Positions 11,789 through 21,223 of a DNA stretch of 64,000 nt are shown piece by piece. The stretch comes from Pseudomonas sp. AB6 (lineage in GTDB: Bacteria > Pseudomonadota > Gammaproteobacteria > Pseudomonadales > Pseudomonadaceae), in the NCBI RefSeq assembly GCF_034314105.1, contig NZ_JAVIWJ010000001.1, positions 622,501-686,500 on the forward strand, given 5' to 3'. Below the pieces are notes generated by a model. The model was not told the origin of the DNA, ran no database searches, and saw nothing but the letters and a program-made list of their open reading frames with translations. The position numbers and the translations under genes were made by a program. Position 1 is the stretch's first letter, and each line of letters starts with the position of its first letter.

Positions 11789-12028
11789 CTAGTTGGCTTC
11801 GTGCAGTAGCACATTGAGTTCATCCACTACAGGCGCCCAATCGGCGTCTATGTGCAGTTGCTCTTTAAGAAATTTCGCCTGTTGCAGTGTCCAGAAGTCG
11901 GCGTCGATCAGTTTGACGCCTTCCGGCAATGGGCCATGGCTGTCGACAAACGCATCAATACTGGCCTGATCGGAATCAAGGCCCAGTTGTTCGAATAACG
12001 TCTGTAAGGTCGGTGTAGTAAGGTCCAT
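11789..12028 (-). CDS. DUF2789 family protein
   Basis: A 79-residue acidic protein recognised as DUF2789 from its start (MDLTTPTLQTLFEQLGL) and the LIDADFWTLQQAKFLKEQL segment. The start at 12028 follows a GGAGAT ribosome-binding site. A longer in-frame start at 12061 lacks one. The family is small, cytoplasmic and of unknown function. It converges with the 62-residue gene at 11580. Confidence 0.8.
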   Translation of the reverse strand: MDLTTPTLQTLFEQLGLDSDQASIDAFVDSHGPLPEGVKLIDADFWTLQQAKFLKEQLHIDADWAPVVDELNVLLHEAN

Positions 12029-12161
12029 ATCATCTCCGTGGCGGACAAGTAAACCGTTCAATGCGCAAGGCCACGTACCTTAACCTTGCAAAGATCTGAG
12101 GCTTTGGCTTGGAAAGAGTTCGGCGGAAAACTTCGAAGAAAAAAATCTGGACAAGGGTGGA

Positions 12162-12392
12162 CTAAGCGCTTAATGCACCAGCGTCTACAGCCACTTTTAA
12201 GGCCTTGGCCGATTCCTTAGCCGCCGCCGCCGCGACGTCAGCGGTTTTGAACCATCGATCTTTTTCGACTTGGTGGTAGCTGATAGCGTTCTTACCTTCC
12301 TTGGCCCGCATTACAATGACAGCCTGGTACTCACCTTCGAGTTCTCTGGATTCACCCCAGATGAAGAATTCGCCGATATCAAATTCAGTCAC
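12162..12392 (-). CDS. Hypothetical protein, 76 residues, GTG start
   Basis: Function not recognised. The open frame reaches back to 12551, but the best start is the GTG at 12392, preceded by GGGAAGG at the right distance. The product begins TEFDIGEFFIWGESRELEG. It is followed by a beta-rich part (YQAVIVMRAKEGKN) and an alanine-rich helical tail (VAAAAAKESAKALKVAVDAG). This resembles small beta-sheet-plus-helix proteins of pseudomonads with no known role. Confidence 0.6.
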   Translation of the reverse strand: MTEFDIGEFFIWGESRELEGEYQAVIVMRAKEGKNAISYHQVEKDRWFKTADVAAAAAKESAKALKVAVDAGALSA

Positions 12393-12812
12393 TATTACCT
12401 TCCCATGATGACGAGTTGCTACTCTATGGCGTGCTTGTGCGTCGCCAGTAGTCTTGGTGTACGCGAGTATGGCAGTTGTTGGCGCACTCAGGCGTGGTTT
12501 AGCACTAACGGTGACGAATGACAGCCCGCAAGATCGGGCATTATTTGACACCGGCGTGCTTGCGGCGGGCGGGTAATCGGTCTATTGCTTAGTAGCGGAC
12601 GAAAGGTATATATCCGTAATGCGCCGCTAGCCGGTAGAATTGCGTTTCTGTCTCCCCTCGGATTTACCATTCGATATTCCCCGGCACTGGGGGGTAACGT
12701 TCTGCAAGGTTAGAGCGATATTGCTAGGCTCCTAGCCTTGTGGGCCAAGACCCGTTTTCTGTGGCGCCCGGCACCTGTGGGCACACTCATTTTCAAGTTT
12801 GAGGATTTTTCA

Positions 12813-13280
12813 TTGGCAGTCAGTAATCTGGACATGCACGCACTGTTCGTACTTGGCGATCTGCGCGCCAAGCTGGTCAAGCAGTTTCAATCCCGTTTCG
12901 TTTATGTCACCGAGCAAAATGCCGAAGGCATTTACATTGCAGAAATCGACACTGAAACCGCGCTGGTGGTGGACGATAAACCTCGACTCGAACTCAAAGT
13001 AGGGGATCATTTTCGCGCTGCGGTTTTGCCCAGCCGTGAAGGTGGAAAGTTTGAATTGAAATTTCGCGATATCAAGTTGACGGTCTACGGTCTTGGCGAA
13101 TATGCCTATGTCGATACCGCTGACGGTCACGGTATTGTGTTCAAGGAAGGTCAGACCGTTGTCACGGTGTTCGCTGCCCATGAGCAGTTGCAAGGGACTT
13201 TGAGCAAGACATTGAAAGCGGTGACCGGCAAAGCCGCCAAGTGGCGTAAAGGTGAACTGACCTTCAAGGCCAGTGAATAA
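12813..13280 (+). CDS. Conserved hypothetical protein, 155 residues, TTG start
   Basis: No function known to me. The TTG at 12813 lies seven bases after GAGGA, which makes it a better start than the GTG at 12738 (no ribosome-binding site) or the ATG at 12834. The protein is soluble and beta-rich, with motifs FVYVTEQNAEGIYIAEIDTE, LELKVGDHFRAAVLP and a lysine-rich C-terminus (KAAKWRKGELTFKASE). It converges with the Mrp operon, with only five bases between the stops. Confidence 0.75.
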   Translation: MAVSNLDMHALFVLGDLRAKLVKQFQSRFVYVTEQNAEGIYIAEIDTETALVVDDKPRLELKVGDHFRAAVLPSREGGKFELKFRDIKLTVYGLGEYAYVDTADGHGIVFKEGQTVVTVFAAHEQLQGTLSKTLKAVTGKAAKWRKGELTFKASE

Positions 13281-13285
13281 TTAAC

Positions 13286-13654
13286 TTATCGGCCACTGGC
13301 ATCACGTTCGCCGCTGATTTCTGATGGCACGTCATCGCCGGCTATGCGTTTGCGAAAAAGCCCGGTACGCGCTAACAGTAGAGTAGTGACCGGGGCGGTG
13401 ATCGCCAACAGTATCGGGATTAGCCAAGCGTGCAGCACCGGCCCGGATTTCAGGGTTGAGAAATAAATGATCGAAGCCAGCGCGACCAGCCACGCACCGA
13501 GCGTCGATGCCAGCGCTGGCGGGTGCATGCGTTGAAAGAAATCCTGCATTCGCAGCAGACCCAAGGCCCCGGTCAAGGCGAACAGGCTGCTGGATAGCAG
13601 CAATAGCGCAGTAACGACTTCGACCCAGAACGGCAAAACGCTGAGCGAGTTCAC
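13286..13654 (-). CDS. mnhG: Na+/H+ antiporter subunit G
   Basis: A 122-residue small subunit of the Mrp/Mnh/Sha monovalent cation/proton antiporter complex in the inner membrane. It has three hydrophobic segments and the family core GLLRMQDFFQRMHPPALASTLG. I chose the GTG at 13654, which overlaps the mnhF stop by four bases (GTGA). The longer open frame to 13891 would overlap most of mnhF. The basic C-terminal tail (RKRIAGDDVPSEISGERDASG) is cytoplasmic. It is the last gene of the operon. Confidence 0.9.
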   Translation of the reverse strand: MNSLSVLPFWVEVVTALLLLSSSLFALTGALGLLRMQDFFQRMHPPALASTLGAWLVALASIIYFSTLKSGPVLHAWLIPILLAITAPVTTLLLARTGLFRKRIAGDDVPSEISGERDASGR

Positions 13655-13929
13655 TCGATCACCTCCCCACGCAACAGAAATTTTGCCAGCGCAAATGAAC
13701 CGACGAAGCCAAATAAGGCGATAAGCAACGCGGCCTCGAAATAGGTGTCGCTGGCGTAGCGAATACCCAGCACCAGCATCATTAACATGGCGAGCACGTA
13801 GAGATAATCCAGTGCTAGAACCCGGTCCTGCGCGGACGGGCCGATGAACAAGCGAATTAACGTCAGCAGCATCGCCAAGGCGAAGATACACAGGGTTAGC
13901 AGAATTGCGTTGGACAGCAGATCACTCAT
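13651..13929 (-). CDS. mnhF: Na+/H+ antiporter subunit F
   Basis: A 92-residue MrpF subunit with three membrane segments and the family motif RLFIGPSAQDRVLALDYLYV. It overlaps mnhE by four bases and mnhG by four bases, indicating coupled translation. It is part of the seven-function Mrp complex, which exchanges Na+ (or K+/Li+) for protons. Confidence 0.92.
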   Translation of the reverse strand: MSDLLSNAILLTLCIFALAMLLTLIRLFIGPSAQDRVLALDYLYVLAMLMMLVLGIRYASDTYFEAALLIALFGFVGSFALAKFLLRGEVIE

Positions 13930-14414
13930 TGGAATATTTCCATCAGCGGGCGCTCATAACGGTATTTGAAATGCTCAATGAATTGCGCTTCATCGTTCAG
14001 ATCAAACACATGCATCAACAATACGCTGCGGTCTAGCGCCAGTTCAGACCACACGGTACCGGGCACAACCGTGGAAATCATCGATAACGCCGCCAAGCCA
14101 TTGGCATCGCGTAAGTCCAAAGGTACTTTGACGAACGCTGGATGAGGCGGGATTCGTTTGGCGTTCCACACGCTCCAACCCACTGCCAGGTTAGAGGTAA
14201 TAACATCGCAGCCCACCTGCAGGAACAATTTCAATATTGTCTTTGGTTTGCCGATGTGAACCGGCAGCGGGCGCAGCGGCGCGGTTAGCACCGGTGCAAC
14301 AAGCCCGAGCAGCGCGCCAAGCAGTACGTTGCCTAGGCTAAGTGACAGGTTCAGTAGGAGCCACAGGATCAAGAGTGCCAATGAAAGCCATGGGGCAGGA
14401 AAGAAGCGCTTCAT
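13926..14414 (-). CDS. mnhE: Na+/H+ antiporter subunit E
   Basis: A 162-residue MrpE subunit. It has two N-terminal membrane segments and then the family regions LFLQVGCDVITSNLAVGW and LAALSMISTVVPGTVWSEL. It ends in the conserved VFDLNDEAQFIEHFKYRYE portion. It overlaps mnhD and mnhF by four bases each. Confidence 0.92.
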   Translation of the reverse strand: MKRFFPAPWLSLALLILWLLLNLSLSLGNVLLGALLGLVAPVLTAPLRPLPVHIGKPKTILKLFLQVGCDVITSNLAVGWSVWNAKRIPPHPAFVKVPLDLRDANGLAALSMISTVVPGTVWSELALDRSVLLMHVFDLNDEAQFIEHFKYRYERPLMEIFQ

Positions 14415-16105
14415 GGTTGTATCTCCTCGGCAGCCGTCGGGCCGGGAAGGGGCCGCGCGGCCATCACCGACAACACATATTGCTGTGGATCATGCAACGC
14501 CGCAGCTGTGTCCTGTGTGTAGCGCAGCAAGGGTTCGGCTTTGAACGTCAGGGCAATGCATAGCCCCAGCAAAATCAGGATGGGCAGGCATTCGTAGCGG
14601 CGCAGCAGGGGGGCGGGCCGGTCCGCAGGCGTCCAGAAGCGCTGAATGCCGACTCTGGAAAAAGCCACCAGCGAGGTGAGGCCGGAAAAAATCAACAGTC
14701 CGATTAATGCCCAACTGGCGCCGGAAATCGCTTCGTCCTTGGCCACATTCAGGCCTAAGGGATTAAGCAATGCACTGAGTAGCGTCAGTTTGCCGATAAA
14801 TCCGGACAGTGGCGGCATGCCGATGATCAACAAGGCGCACGCGATGAAACTCAGACCGAGGAAGGCCCTGGACATGGGTATAACCTGCCCGACCATCGCT
14901 TTCTGCTCATCATCAAGGTTGGTGCCCCGGGGCGGATGTAGCGACTCCACGGTTCTGGGCAACTGGTCGGCATCCTCCTCTAACGGTATTTCGTTTGCCG
15001 AACGCGAGCGTTCAATCAGTTCGGCCAGCAGAAACAGAGCGCTCAGAGTCAGGGTCGAGCTGACCAGATAAAACAACGCGCCAGAGGTCAAACTTGGTTG
15101 CGCAAAACCGATAGCAGACAACAAGATGCCGGCTGACGCCAGAATGCTCAGGCTGGCCATTCGCTCAAGACGTTGCGCTGCAAGAATGGCTATCGCTGAG
15201 GTCGCTATCGTCGCCATGCCGCCATAGATCAGCCAATTTCCCCCAAAGAACGCAGATGTTCCTGCCTGCCCCGAAAACAACAACGTCCAGAGCCGCAACA
15301 CCGTGTAAACGCCGACTTTGGTCATGATCGCGAACATTGCCGCCACCGGCGCGCTGGCGGCCGAGTAAGCTGGTACCAACCAGAAATTTAATGGCCACAT
15401 CCCAGCTTTGGTCAGGAAAGCAGTGGCGAGAATGGCCGCGCCCGCGTGTAGCAAACCTCGATCAGCCTCGGGGGTTAACGGGATTTTCATCGCCAGATCG
15501 GCCATGTTCAAGGTGCCGGTAACGCCATAGATCATTGCCGCACCAATCAAGAATAGCGATGAAGCCACCAGATTGATGGTGATGTAATGCAAGCCCGCCG
15601 AAACTCTGGCGCGCCCGGAGCCATGCAGCATTAGTCCGTATGATGCCGCCAGCAGCACCTCGAAGAACACGAACAGATTGAACAAATCGGCCGTTAAAAA
15701 GGCCCCGTAAACGCCCATCAGTTGGATCTGAAACAACGCATGAAAACTGGCACCTGCCCGGTCCCAGCGTGCCAGTGCAAAAAGAAGGGCGCAGACGCCA
15801 ATGATTCCGGTCAACACCAGCATCAGCGCAGAAAGATGGTCCACCACCAAAACAATGCCGAACGGTGCCTCCCAATTGCCAGGCAGGTAGACACCGATGG
15901 AGCCCGTGGTGCCATCCTGCTGGACCCACGCCAACAAACAGATCGATATGCTCAGTCCGATGAGCGTGGACATCAGGTTGATTTTGGCTTTTAGGGGCCG
16001 CCGCTTTTCACTGAGCAGCAACATCAGGGCAGCGGTGAGCAGTGGTAGCAGAATTGGCGCGACGATCAACTGACTCATTAACGTCGTAGGATTCAGTCCG
16101 GTCAT
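14411..16105 (-). CDS. mnhD: Na+/H+ antiporter subunit D
   Basis: A 564-residue MrpD subunit related to the NuoM/NuoN proton-pumping subunits of complex I. It has about 14 membrane segments. The central motif carries the functional glutamate and lysine region (LFNLFVFFEVLLAASYGLML) and TKAGMWPLNFWLVPAYSAAS. A hydrophilic insertion of about 50 residues (NEIPLEEDADQLPRTVESLH and on) separates late helices. It starts with a one-base overlap with mnhC. Confidence 0.93.
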   Translation of the reverse strand: MTGLNPTTLMSQLIVAPILLPLLTAALMLLLSEKRRPLKAKINLMSTLIGLSISICLLAWVQQDGTTGSIGVYLPGNWEAPFGIVLVVDHLSALMLVLTGIIGVCALLFALARWDRAGASFHALFQIQLMGVYGAFLTADLFNLFVFFEVLLAASYGLMLHGSGRARVSAGLHYITINLVASSLFLIGAAMIYGVTGTLNMADLAMKIPLTPEADRGLLHAGAAILATAFLTKAGMWPLNFWLVPAYSAASAPVAAMFAIMTKVGVYTVLRLWTLLFSGQAGTSAFFGGNWLIYGGMATIATSAIAILAAQRLERMASLSILASAGILLSAIGFAQPSLTSGALFYLVSSTLTLSALFLLAELIERSRSANEIPLEEDADQLPRTVESLHPPRGTNLDDEQKAMVGQVIPMSRAFLGLSFIACALLIIGMPPLSGFIGKLTLLSALLNPLGLNVAKDEAISGASWALIGLLIFSGLTSLVAFSRVGIQRFWTPADRPAPLLRRYECLPILILLGLCIALTFKAEPLLRYTQDTAAALHDPQQYVLSVMAARPLPGPTAAEEIQP

Positions 16106-16446
16106 TACTTCGGCTCCCGACCATCGACATGGTCGGTGCCGGTCAGGCCCCGCGATGCCAGCAGCAACACCAGAAACAGGGCCGTCATGGCGAAGCTAAT
16201 GACGATCGCCGTCAGGACCAGTGCTTGCGGCAATGGGTCGGTGTAATTGAGCAAGTCATGGGGCACACCGTCTTTGATGATCGGCTCCTTGCCGATGAAC
16301 AGGCTGCCCATGCTGAACATAAACAAATTGACCCCATATGACAGCAAGCACAATCCCATTACCACCTGGAATGTTCGTGGCCGCAGGATCAACCACACGC
16401 CTGAGGCGGCGAGTACACCGATGGCGATTGCGATGATTTCTTCCAT
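16105..16446 (-). CDS. mnhC: Na+/H+ antiporter subunit C
   Basis: A 113-residue MrpC subunit, homologous to NuoK. It has three membrane helices, the motif MGLCLLSYGVNLFMFSMG, and the end segment DPLPQALVLTAIVISFAMTAL containing the typical PQALVLTAIVI signature. It overlaps both mnhAB and mnhD by one base. Confidence 0.93.
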   Translation of the reverse strand: MEEIIAIAIGVLAASGVWLILRPRTFQVVMGLCLLSYGVNLFMFSMGSLFIGKEPIIKDGVPHDLLNYTDPLPQALVLTAIVISFAMTALFLVLLLASRGLTGTDHVDGREPK

Positions 16447-19364
16447 CAGGCGGCTCCTTGCGTGGCGATGGGTTTGGGCAGTGAGGTCGGACGATGGCTA
16501 CGCACCGATTGGTGGGCCAACGCCGTGAGAATCAGCAAGGTCGAACCCACCACCACGGCGTATACGCCGATGTCGAAAAACAGCGCGCTGGCGATATGCA
16601 GGTCACCCAGTAAGGGCAGATTTAGATGCGCGGTATGGGTCGTGAGGAAGGGATAACCCAAGGTCATGGCACCCAGCCCTGTCAGGGTCGCGCAGAAAAG
16701 GCCAGTGCCCATCCAGCGCAAGGGTCGCAGGCTCATTTGCGCTTCGACCCACTGCGTGCCCGCGACCATGTACTGCAAAATGAACGCCACCGACATCACC
16801 AATCCGGCAACGAAACCACCACCGGGCTGATTGTGCCCGCGCATGAATAAGTACATCGACGCCACAAACGCGATGGGCAGGAGCAAACGCACCAAGACGG
16901 CAGGCACCATCATGAAACCCAACGCTGTGTCGCTGGCGCTGCGCGGGTTGACCAGATCGGTCACCACGTCGCGGGCCAACAGGCGTTGTTGCGCGGGCAG
17001 TGGAATGCTTTCCTTGGGCGGGCGGAAACGTCTGAGCAAAGCGAATATGGTAAGCGCCACGGCGGCCAATACGGTGATTTCACCTAGCGTGTCGAAGCCA
17101 CGAAAGTCCACCAGCATGACGTTTACTACGTTGCTGCCGCCGCCTTGGGGTAACGCGCGACTGAGATAAAAAGACGAAATCGTATTGGGTGTTGGCCGAG
17201 TCAGCATGGCGAAAGAGATTAACGCCATGCCGCCACCGACGAGTCCCGACAGTGCCAGATCTCGTAGCCGTCGCGTGCGTGCGCGCTTGAGACTGTCGGG
17301 TGATGGCGCGACATTCTCGTTACGCCTGGGCAGCCAACGCAGCCCGAGCAAAATCAGTACCGTAGTGACGACCTCCACCACCAGCTGGGTCAAGGCCAGG
17401 TCCGGTGCAGAGAACCAGACGAAAGTCATACAGGTCATCAAGCCGCAGACGCTGACCATGGTCAGTGCCGCAAGACGGTGATATTTAGCCTGCCATGCAG
17501 CGCCAATGGCACAAGCGATTGCAATGAGCCACAAGGTTACGAACACCCCGGAGCCGGGTATTTTTGGTCGATCCCCCCAACTTAAACCACTATGAAACAG
17601 TGGAATCCAGCCGGCGATCAGTGCCACGAACACCAGCAAAAATAACTGCGCCTGTAAGCGGCGGGTGCTGACCATTCGCTCAAAACGACGTGCCCAGCGC
17701 ATTTTAAGCACAAGGGCTCGTTCGAAAAGGCGTTTTCCATTCAAGCGAGAAACCAGCGGTGGTCCGTTAAAACGCTGCTGTTTGAACGAGGTACGCAACA
17801 GCAGAAACAGCACGATGCCGCCGCCCATGGCCACCATGCTCATGATCATCGGCGTGTTCCAACCGTGCCAGATCGCCAGGCTGTACGCCGGCAGCGTGCC
17901 CCCCACCACCGGTTGTGCGGCCGCAGCCAACAACGGACCTACGGACTGCGCAGGAAAGATTCCGACGATCAGGCAAGTCAATACCAGCAGTTCCACCGGG
18001 ACCCGCATCCAGCGTGGCGGTTCGTGAGGGATATGGGGCAAGTCGGTAGCCTTTGGACCGAAAAACACATCCACCGTAAAGCGTAACGAGTAGGCAACGC
18101 TGAGAGCCCCGGCAATGGTTGCCACTATGGGCAGAGCGACCTCGACCCACGCGGTGGAAGAGATGAACACGGTCTCGGCGAAGAACATTTCCTTGGACAA
18201 AAAACCGTTGAGCAGCGGTACGCCGGCCATGGCTGCGCTGGCAACCATGGCCAAGGTGGCGGTATAGGGCATGAGTTTGATCAAGCCACTGAGCCGTCGA
18301 ATATCACGGGTGCCGCTTTCGTGGTCGATGATCCCTGCGGCCATGAACAGCGAAGCTTTGAACGTGGCGTGGTTGAGGATGTGGAACACGGCTGCAACAG
18401 CCGCCAACGGGCTGTTCAGGCCAAGCAGGAGCGTTATCAATCCCAGATGACTGATGGTTGAATATGCCAGCAAGCCTTTTAGGTCTGTCTGGAAAATCGC
18501 CGAATACGCGCCGAGCAGCAGCGTGCAGGCGCCCGCGCCACTAACGATCCAGAACCATTGTTCGCTGCCCGATAGCGCTGGCCAGAACCTCGCCAGCAAA
18601 AATACCCCGGCTTTGACCATCGTCGCCGAATGCAAATAAGCCGATACCGGCGTCGGCGCAGCCATGGCGTGGGGCAGCCAGAAGTGAAACGGAAATTGCG
18701 CGCTTTTGCTTAGGGCGCCGATCAAAATCAACGGCAGGAGTATGGGGTACAACGCGTGGGCTCGGATCTGGTCACCCGCTGCGAGCACTTTATCCAGGTC
18801 GTAACTGCCGACCACATGACCCAGAAGCATGACGCCGACCAACAATGCCAATCCGCCGGCACCGGTCACCACCAATGCCATATAGGCTCCCCGTCGCGCA
18901 TCGGCACGGTGGTGCCAATAGCCAATCAACAGGAAAGAAAACAGGCTGGTCAGCTCCCAGAAAAATACGATCTGGATCAGGTTGCCGGAAATGACCAGAC
19001 CCAGCATCGCCCCCATAAATGCGAGAAAAAACGCGAAAAAGCGCGGCACAGGGTCGTCGGGGGACATGTAATACCGGGCGTAAAGCGATACCAGCGCGCC
19101 GATACCTAGCACCAGCATCGAAAACAGCCAGGCCAAGCCGTCCATTCGCAACGAGAAGTTCAGGCCCAGACTGGGCAGCCAAAAGAACTCTTGGTGGATC
19201 ACGCCGCCGTGAGCAATTTGCGGATACCACAACGCAACTTGGATCGCCCCGGCCAAGCTAAGCACGCCTGCCAGAATCGATTCGGCGTTACGCGCGTTGT
19301 GCGGTAACAATGCCGCCAGACAGCTGCCGATAAAGGGCAATAGCAGCAGAACTATCAGGGACAT
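16446..19364 (-). CDS. mnhAB: Na+/H+ antiporter fused subunit A-B
   Basis: A 972-residue fusion of MrpA and MrpB, typical of the group-2 Mrp operons of Gram-negative bacteria. The N-terminal part (residues 1 to about 780) resembles NuoL, with FWELTSLFSFLLIGYWH, KSAQFPFHFWLPHAMAAPTPVSAYLHSATMV split across two conserved helices, and HILNHATFKASLFMAAG. The C-terminal part (about 810-972) is MrpB, with NPRSASDTALGFMMVPAVLV and RGHNQPGGGFVAGLV. It is the first gene of the operon, so the promoter should lie in 19365-19604. The complex gives salt and alkaline pH tolerance and cytoplasmic pH control. Confidence 0.94.
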   Translation of the reverse strand: MSLIVLLLLPFIGSCLAALLPHNARNAESILAGVLSLAGAIQVALWYPQIAHGGVIHQEFFWLPSLGLNFSLRMDGLAWLFSMLVLGIGALVSLYARYYMSPDDPVPRFFAFFLAFMGAMLGLVISGNLIQIVFFWELTSLFSFLLIGYWHHRADARRGAYMALVVTGAGGLALLVGVMLLGHVVGSYDLDKVLAAGDQIRAHALYPILLPLILIGALSKSAQFPFHFWLPHAMAAPTPVSAYLHSATMVKAGVFLLARFWPALSGSEQWFWIVSGAGACTLLLGAYSAIFQTDLKGLLAYSTISHLGLITLLLGLNSPLAAVAAVFHILNHATFKASLFMAAGIIDHESGTRDIRRLSGLIKLMPYTATLAMVASAAMAGVPLLNGFLSKEMFFAETVFISSTAWVEVALPIVATIAGALSVAYSLRFTVDVFFGPKATDLPHIPHEPPRWMRVPVELLVLTCLIVGIFPAQSVGPLLAAAAQPVVGGTLPAYSLAIWHGWNTPMIMSMVAMGGGIVLFLLLRTSFKQQRFNGPPLVSRLNGKRLFERALVLKMRWARRFERMVSTRRLQAQLFLLVFVALIAGWIPLFHSGLSWGDRPKIPGSGVFVTLWLIAIACAIGAAWQAKYHRLAALTMVSVCGLMTCMTFVWFSAPDLALTQLVVEVVTTVLILLGLRWLPRRNENVAPSPDSLKRARTRRLRDLALSGLVGGGMALISFAMLTRPTPNTISSFYLSRALPQGGGSNVVNVMLVDFRGFDTLGEITVLAAVALTIFALLRRFRPPKESIPLPAQQRLLARDVVTDLVNPRSASDTALGFMMVPAVLVRLLLPIAFVASMYLFMRGHNQPGGGFVAGLVMSVAFILQYMVAGTQWVEAQMSLRPLRWMGTGLFCATLTGLGAMTLGYPFLTTHTAHLNLPLLGDLHIASALFFDIGVYAVVVGSTLLILTALAHQSVRSHRPTSLPKPIATQGAA

Positions 19365-19604
19365 AGGCTTCTACTCTGCAAGGGAATGGCGAGGATGATA
19401 CGTATCCGGTTGCTGGGCACCAACCGACAACTATGGCGAGATCCTACAGATACGCGTTACTAGGCTAGCCTGTAATTGGTCCCCCACCTTTTGTTGTCGC
19501 GCAGTAAACACAGGGTTTTTGTAGAAGCTATCCCGTAAAGATAAAAACGATTTTAAATTCAATAGGATATGAATTTTTAACGTGGGCAGGGTATCGGTCC
19601 GTTC

Positions 19605-20531
19605 TCAATCCTCCTTGCCTACCCAATTAATTTCATCCTGTTCATTTCGGACCTTCGCCTTTGTTCGTCCTTTTATTTCACTGACGATCACGCCCGCCAC
19701 GATCAATGCTGCGCCAACTAATGCAATGGCAGGCAAACGTTCGCCCGCCAGGCGGCCGGCGACTCCCGCCCAGACAGGTTCGCCTGCGTAGATAACCGTT
19801 GCGCGAGTTGGTGAGACGGTTTTTTGCGCCCAGTTCATGGCCACCTGAATGGCAGCGCTGGCAGCACCAAGCCCCATCGCGCTGATAACCAACAGCCATG
19901 AAAATTTTGGCAAGGATTCTGCCGTTGGAACTACGATCAAAAACGACAATAAAGATGCGGTGGCCAACTGGACTACAGTCACCCGACGCACATCGACTTT
20001 GCCGGCGTAGGCGCTGATCAGGATGATTTCTGCGGCGATAGCGATGGCGCTGACCACGGTGGCTATCTCGCCGGGGCTGAGATTAAGTGAGGCGCCATTG
20101 GGACCGGACAATAGGACTAAACCGGCGAACGCCAAACCGATGCCAAGGCTGGGCATCAGTCCTGGGCGCCGCCCGAGCACCAGCCATTGCAGCAACGGCA
20201 CAAAAGGTACATATAACGCAGTAATAAATGCTGACTGACTGCTGGGGATGGTTTGCAAACCGATCGTTTGCAGTCCATAGCCCAGCATTATTGCTACACC
20301 AATCAAGACGCCGGCCTTGAATTCCAGCCGCGTCAGGTCGCGTAAGATGCGCAGCGAAAACAACGCGACGATGGATGCCGCGGCGGCAAACCGTAAGCCT
20401 ACAAAGAACAATGGCCCGCTGGAACTCAGGGCATGTTGTACCCATAGAAAGGTTCCGCCCCAGATCACCGTGATCAGGATCAGAACCGCTTCTGCTTTAC
20501 TGATGCGAGGCGTCAGGCGCATAGACTGCAT
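19605..20531 (-). CDS. EamA-family (DMT) transporter
   Basis: A 308-residue ten-helix drug/metabolite transporter with two EamA repeats. The first repeat starts LILITVIWGGTFLWVQHAL. The second ends with the motif VIYAGEPVWAGVAGRLAGERL, followed by the last helix and a basic tail. Proteins of this type usually export amino acids or other metabolites. It is divergent from the XRE-cupin regulator at 20635, which probably controls it. The substrate is not evident. Confidence 0.88.
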   Translation of the reverse strand: MQSMRLTPRISKAEAVLILITVIWGGTFLWVQHALSSSGPLFFVGLRFAAAASIVALFSLRILRDLTRLEFKAGVLIGVAIMLGYGLQTIGLQTIPSSQSAFITALYVPFVPLLQWLVLGRRPGLMPSLGIGLAFAGLVLLSGPNGASLNLSPGEIATVVSAIAIAAEIILISAYAGKVDVRRVTVVQLATASLLSFLIVVPTAESLPKFSWLLVISAMGLGAASAAIQVAMNWAQKTVSPTRATVIYAGEPVWAGVAGRLAGERLPAIALVGAALIVAGVIVSEIKGRTKAKVRNEQDEINWVGKED

Positions 20532-20596
20532 ATTTATTCACCGGGCGGGTGGGGCTTGGGTGCGGCAAGATGAGGCGCACAGCATATTGGTAGTGG

Positions 20597-20608
20597 GCAG
20601 TATACTGC
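20597..20608. promoter_or_regulatory. Palindrome in the EamA/XRE divergent promoter region
   Basis: GCAGTATACTGC is a perfect 12-bp palindrome. With flanks it extends to TGnGCAGTATACTGCnCA. It lies 27 bases before the regulator start and 65 bases before the exporter start, so one dimer bound here could repress both. A link to the adjacent XRE regulator is inferred. Confidence 0.5.
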
Positions 20609-20634
20609 GCATATAAATTTGAGCGAGCAATAGC

Positions 20635-21198
20635 GTGAACAAAGACAGTTCCCATAGAGCGCCAGTGCTACAGCATGTCAGCCAGAACGTACGCCGCCTC
20701 CGTAACGCGGCAGCGTTGAGCCAGAACGGCTTGGCGGAAAAATCGGGCGTCAGTCGGCGGATGTTGGTGGCCATCGAGGCGGGCGAAAAAAACGTCAGCC
20801 TAGCGACCCTTGATCGGATCGCCGAAGCGCTGGAAGTGGCGTTCAGCGATCTTATCCAGGCGCCGGATGTGCGTGACCCCAGCCGGATTAACGAAGTGGC
20901 TTGGGCTGGTTTGATTCCGGGAAGCAAGGCCGTGCTGTTGGCCAAGGCAGCGGCGAAACGTGAGGTTGAGTTGTGGGAATTTTGCCTGCAGCCCGGCGAA
21001 GTCTATTCTTCCGAAGCCGACCCGGAAGGCTGGAGCGAGCAGGTGTATGTATTTGAGGGAAGTCTTGGGGTCGGGCTGGGGCACGAAATACGCTACGTCG
21101 AAAGTGGCGAGTTTTTTATGTTTGCCAGTAACCAAATCCATACCTATCGCAATGACGGCCAGTTATTGGTGCGCTTCGTTCGAAACGTCGTGTTGTAA
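20635..21198 (+). CDS. XRE-family regulator with C-terminal cupin domain
   Basis: A 187-residue DNA-binding regulator. Residues about 14-70 form a helix-turn-helix (LRNAAALSQNGLAEKSGVSRRMLVAIEAGEKN, in two parts around the turn). Residues about 110-187 form a cupin fold (QVYVFEGSLGVGL, YVESGEFFMFASNQIHTYRN) that likely senses a small ligand. The start is GTG with a weak GAGCGAG ribosome-binding site. It is divergent from an EamA exporter, a common arrangement in which this regulator type represses the exporter. It is followed 25 bases later by the YdhS-like gene. Confidence 0.88.
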   Translation: MNKDSSHRAPVLQHVSQNVRRLRNAAALSQNGLAEKSGVSRRMLVAIEAGEKNVSLATLDRIAEALEVAFSDLIQAPDVRDPSRINEVAWAGLIPGSKAVLLAKAAAKREVELWEFCLQPGEVYSSEADPEGWSEQVYVFEGSLGVGLGHEIRYVESGEFFMFASNQIHTYRNDGQLLVRFVRNVVL

Positions 21199-21223
21199 GC
21201 AATTCATCGAAGGACAGCATTTA

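Noticed and set aside
13655..13891. Long N-terminus for mnhG (201 residues)
   Set aside because: It would overlap most of mnhF. The GTG at 13654 gives the standard length and the four-base overlap seen throughout this operon.
17767..18150. Minus-strand frames inside mnhAB
   Set aside because: Out-of-frame shadows with low-complexity Gly/Arg content; mnhAB is continuous and family-like here.
20960..21223. N-terminal extension of the YdhS-like flavoprotein into the regulator gene
   Set aside because: The extension lies out of frame with the regulator over its cupin region and is not family-like, while ATG 21224 has AAGGAC at a normal distance.
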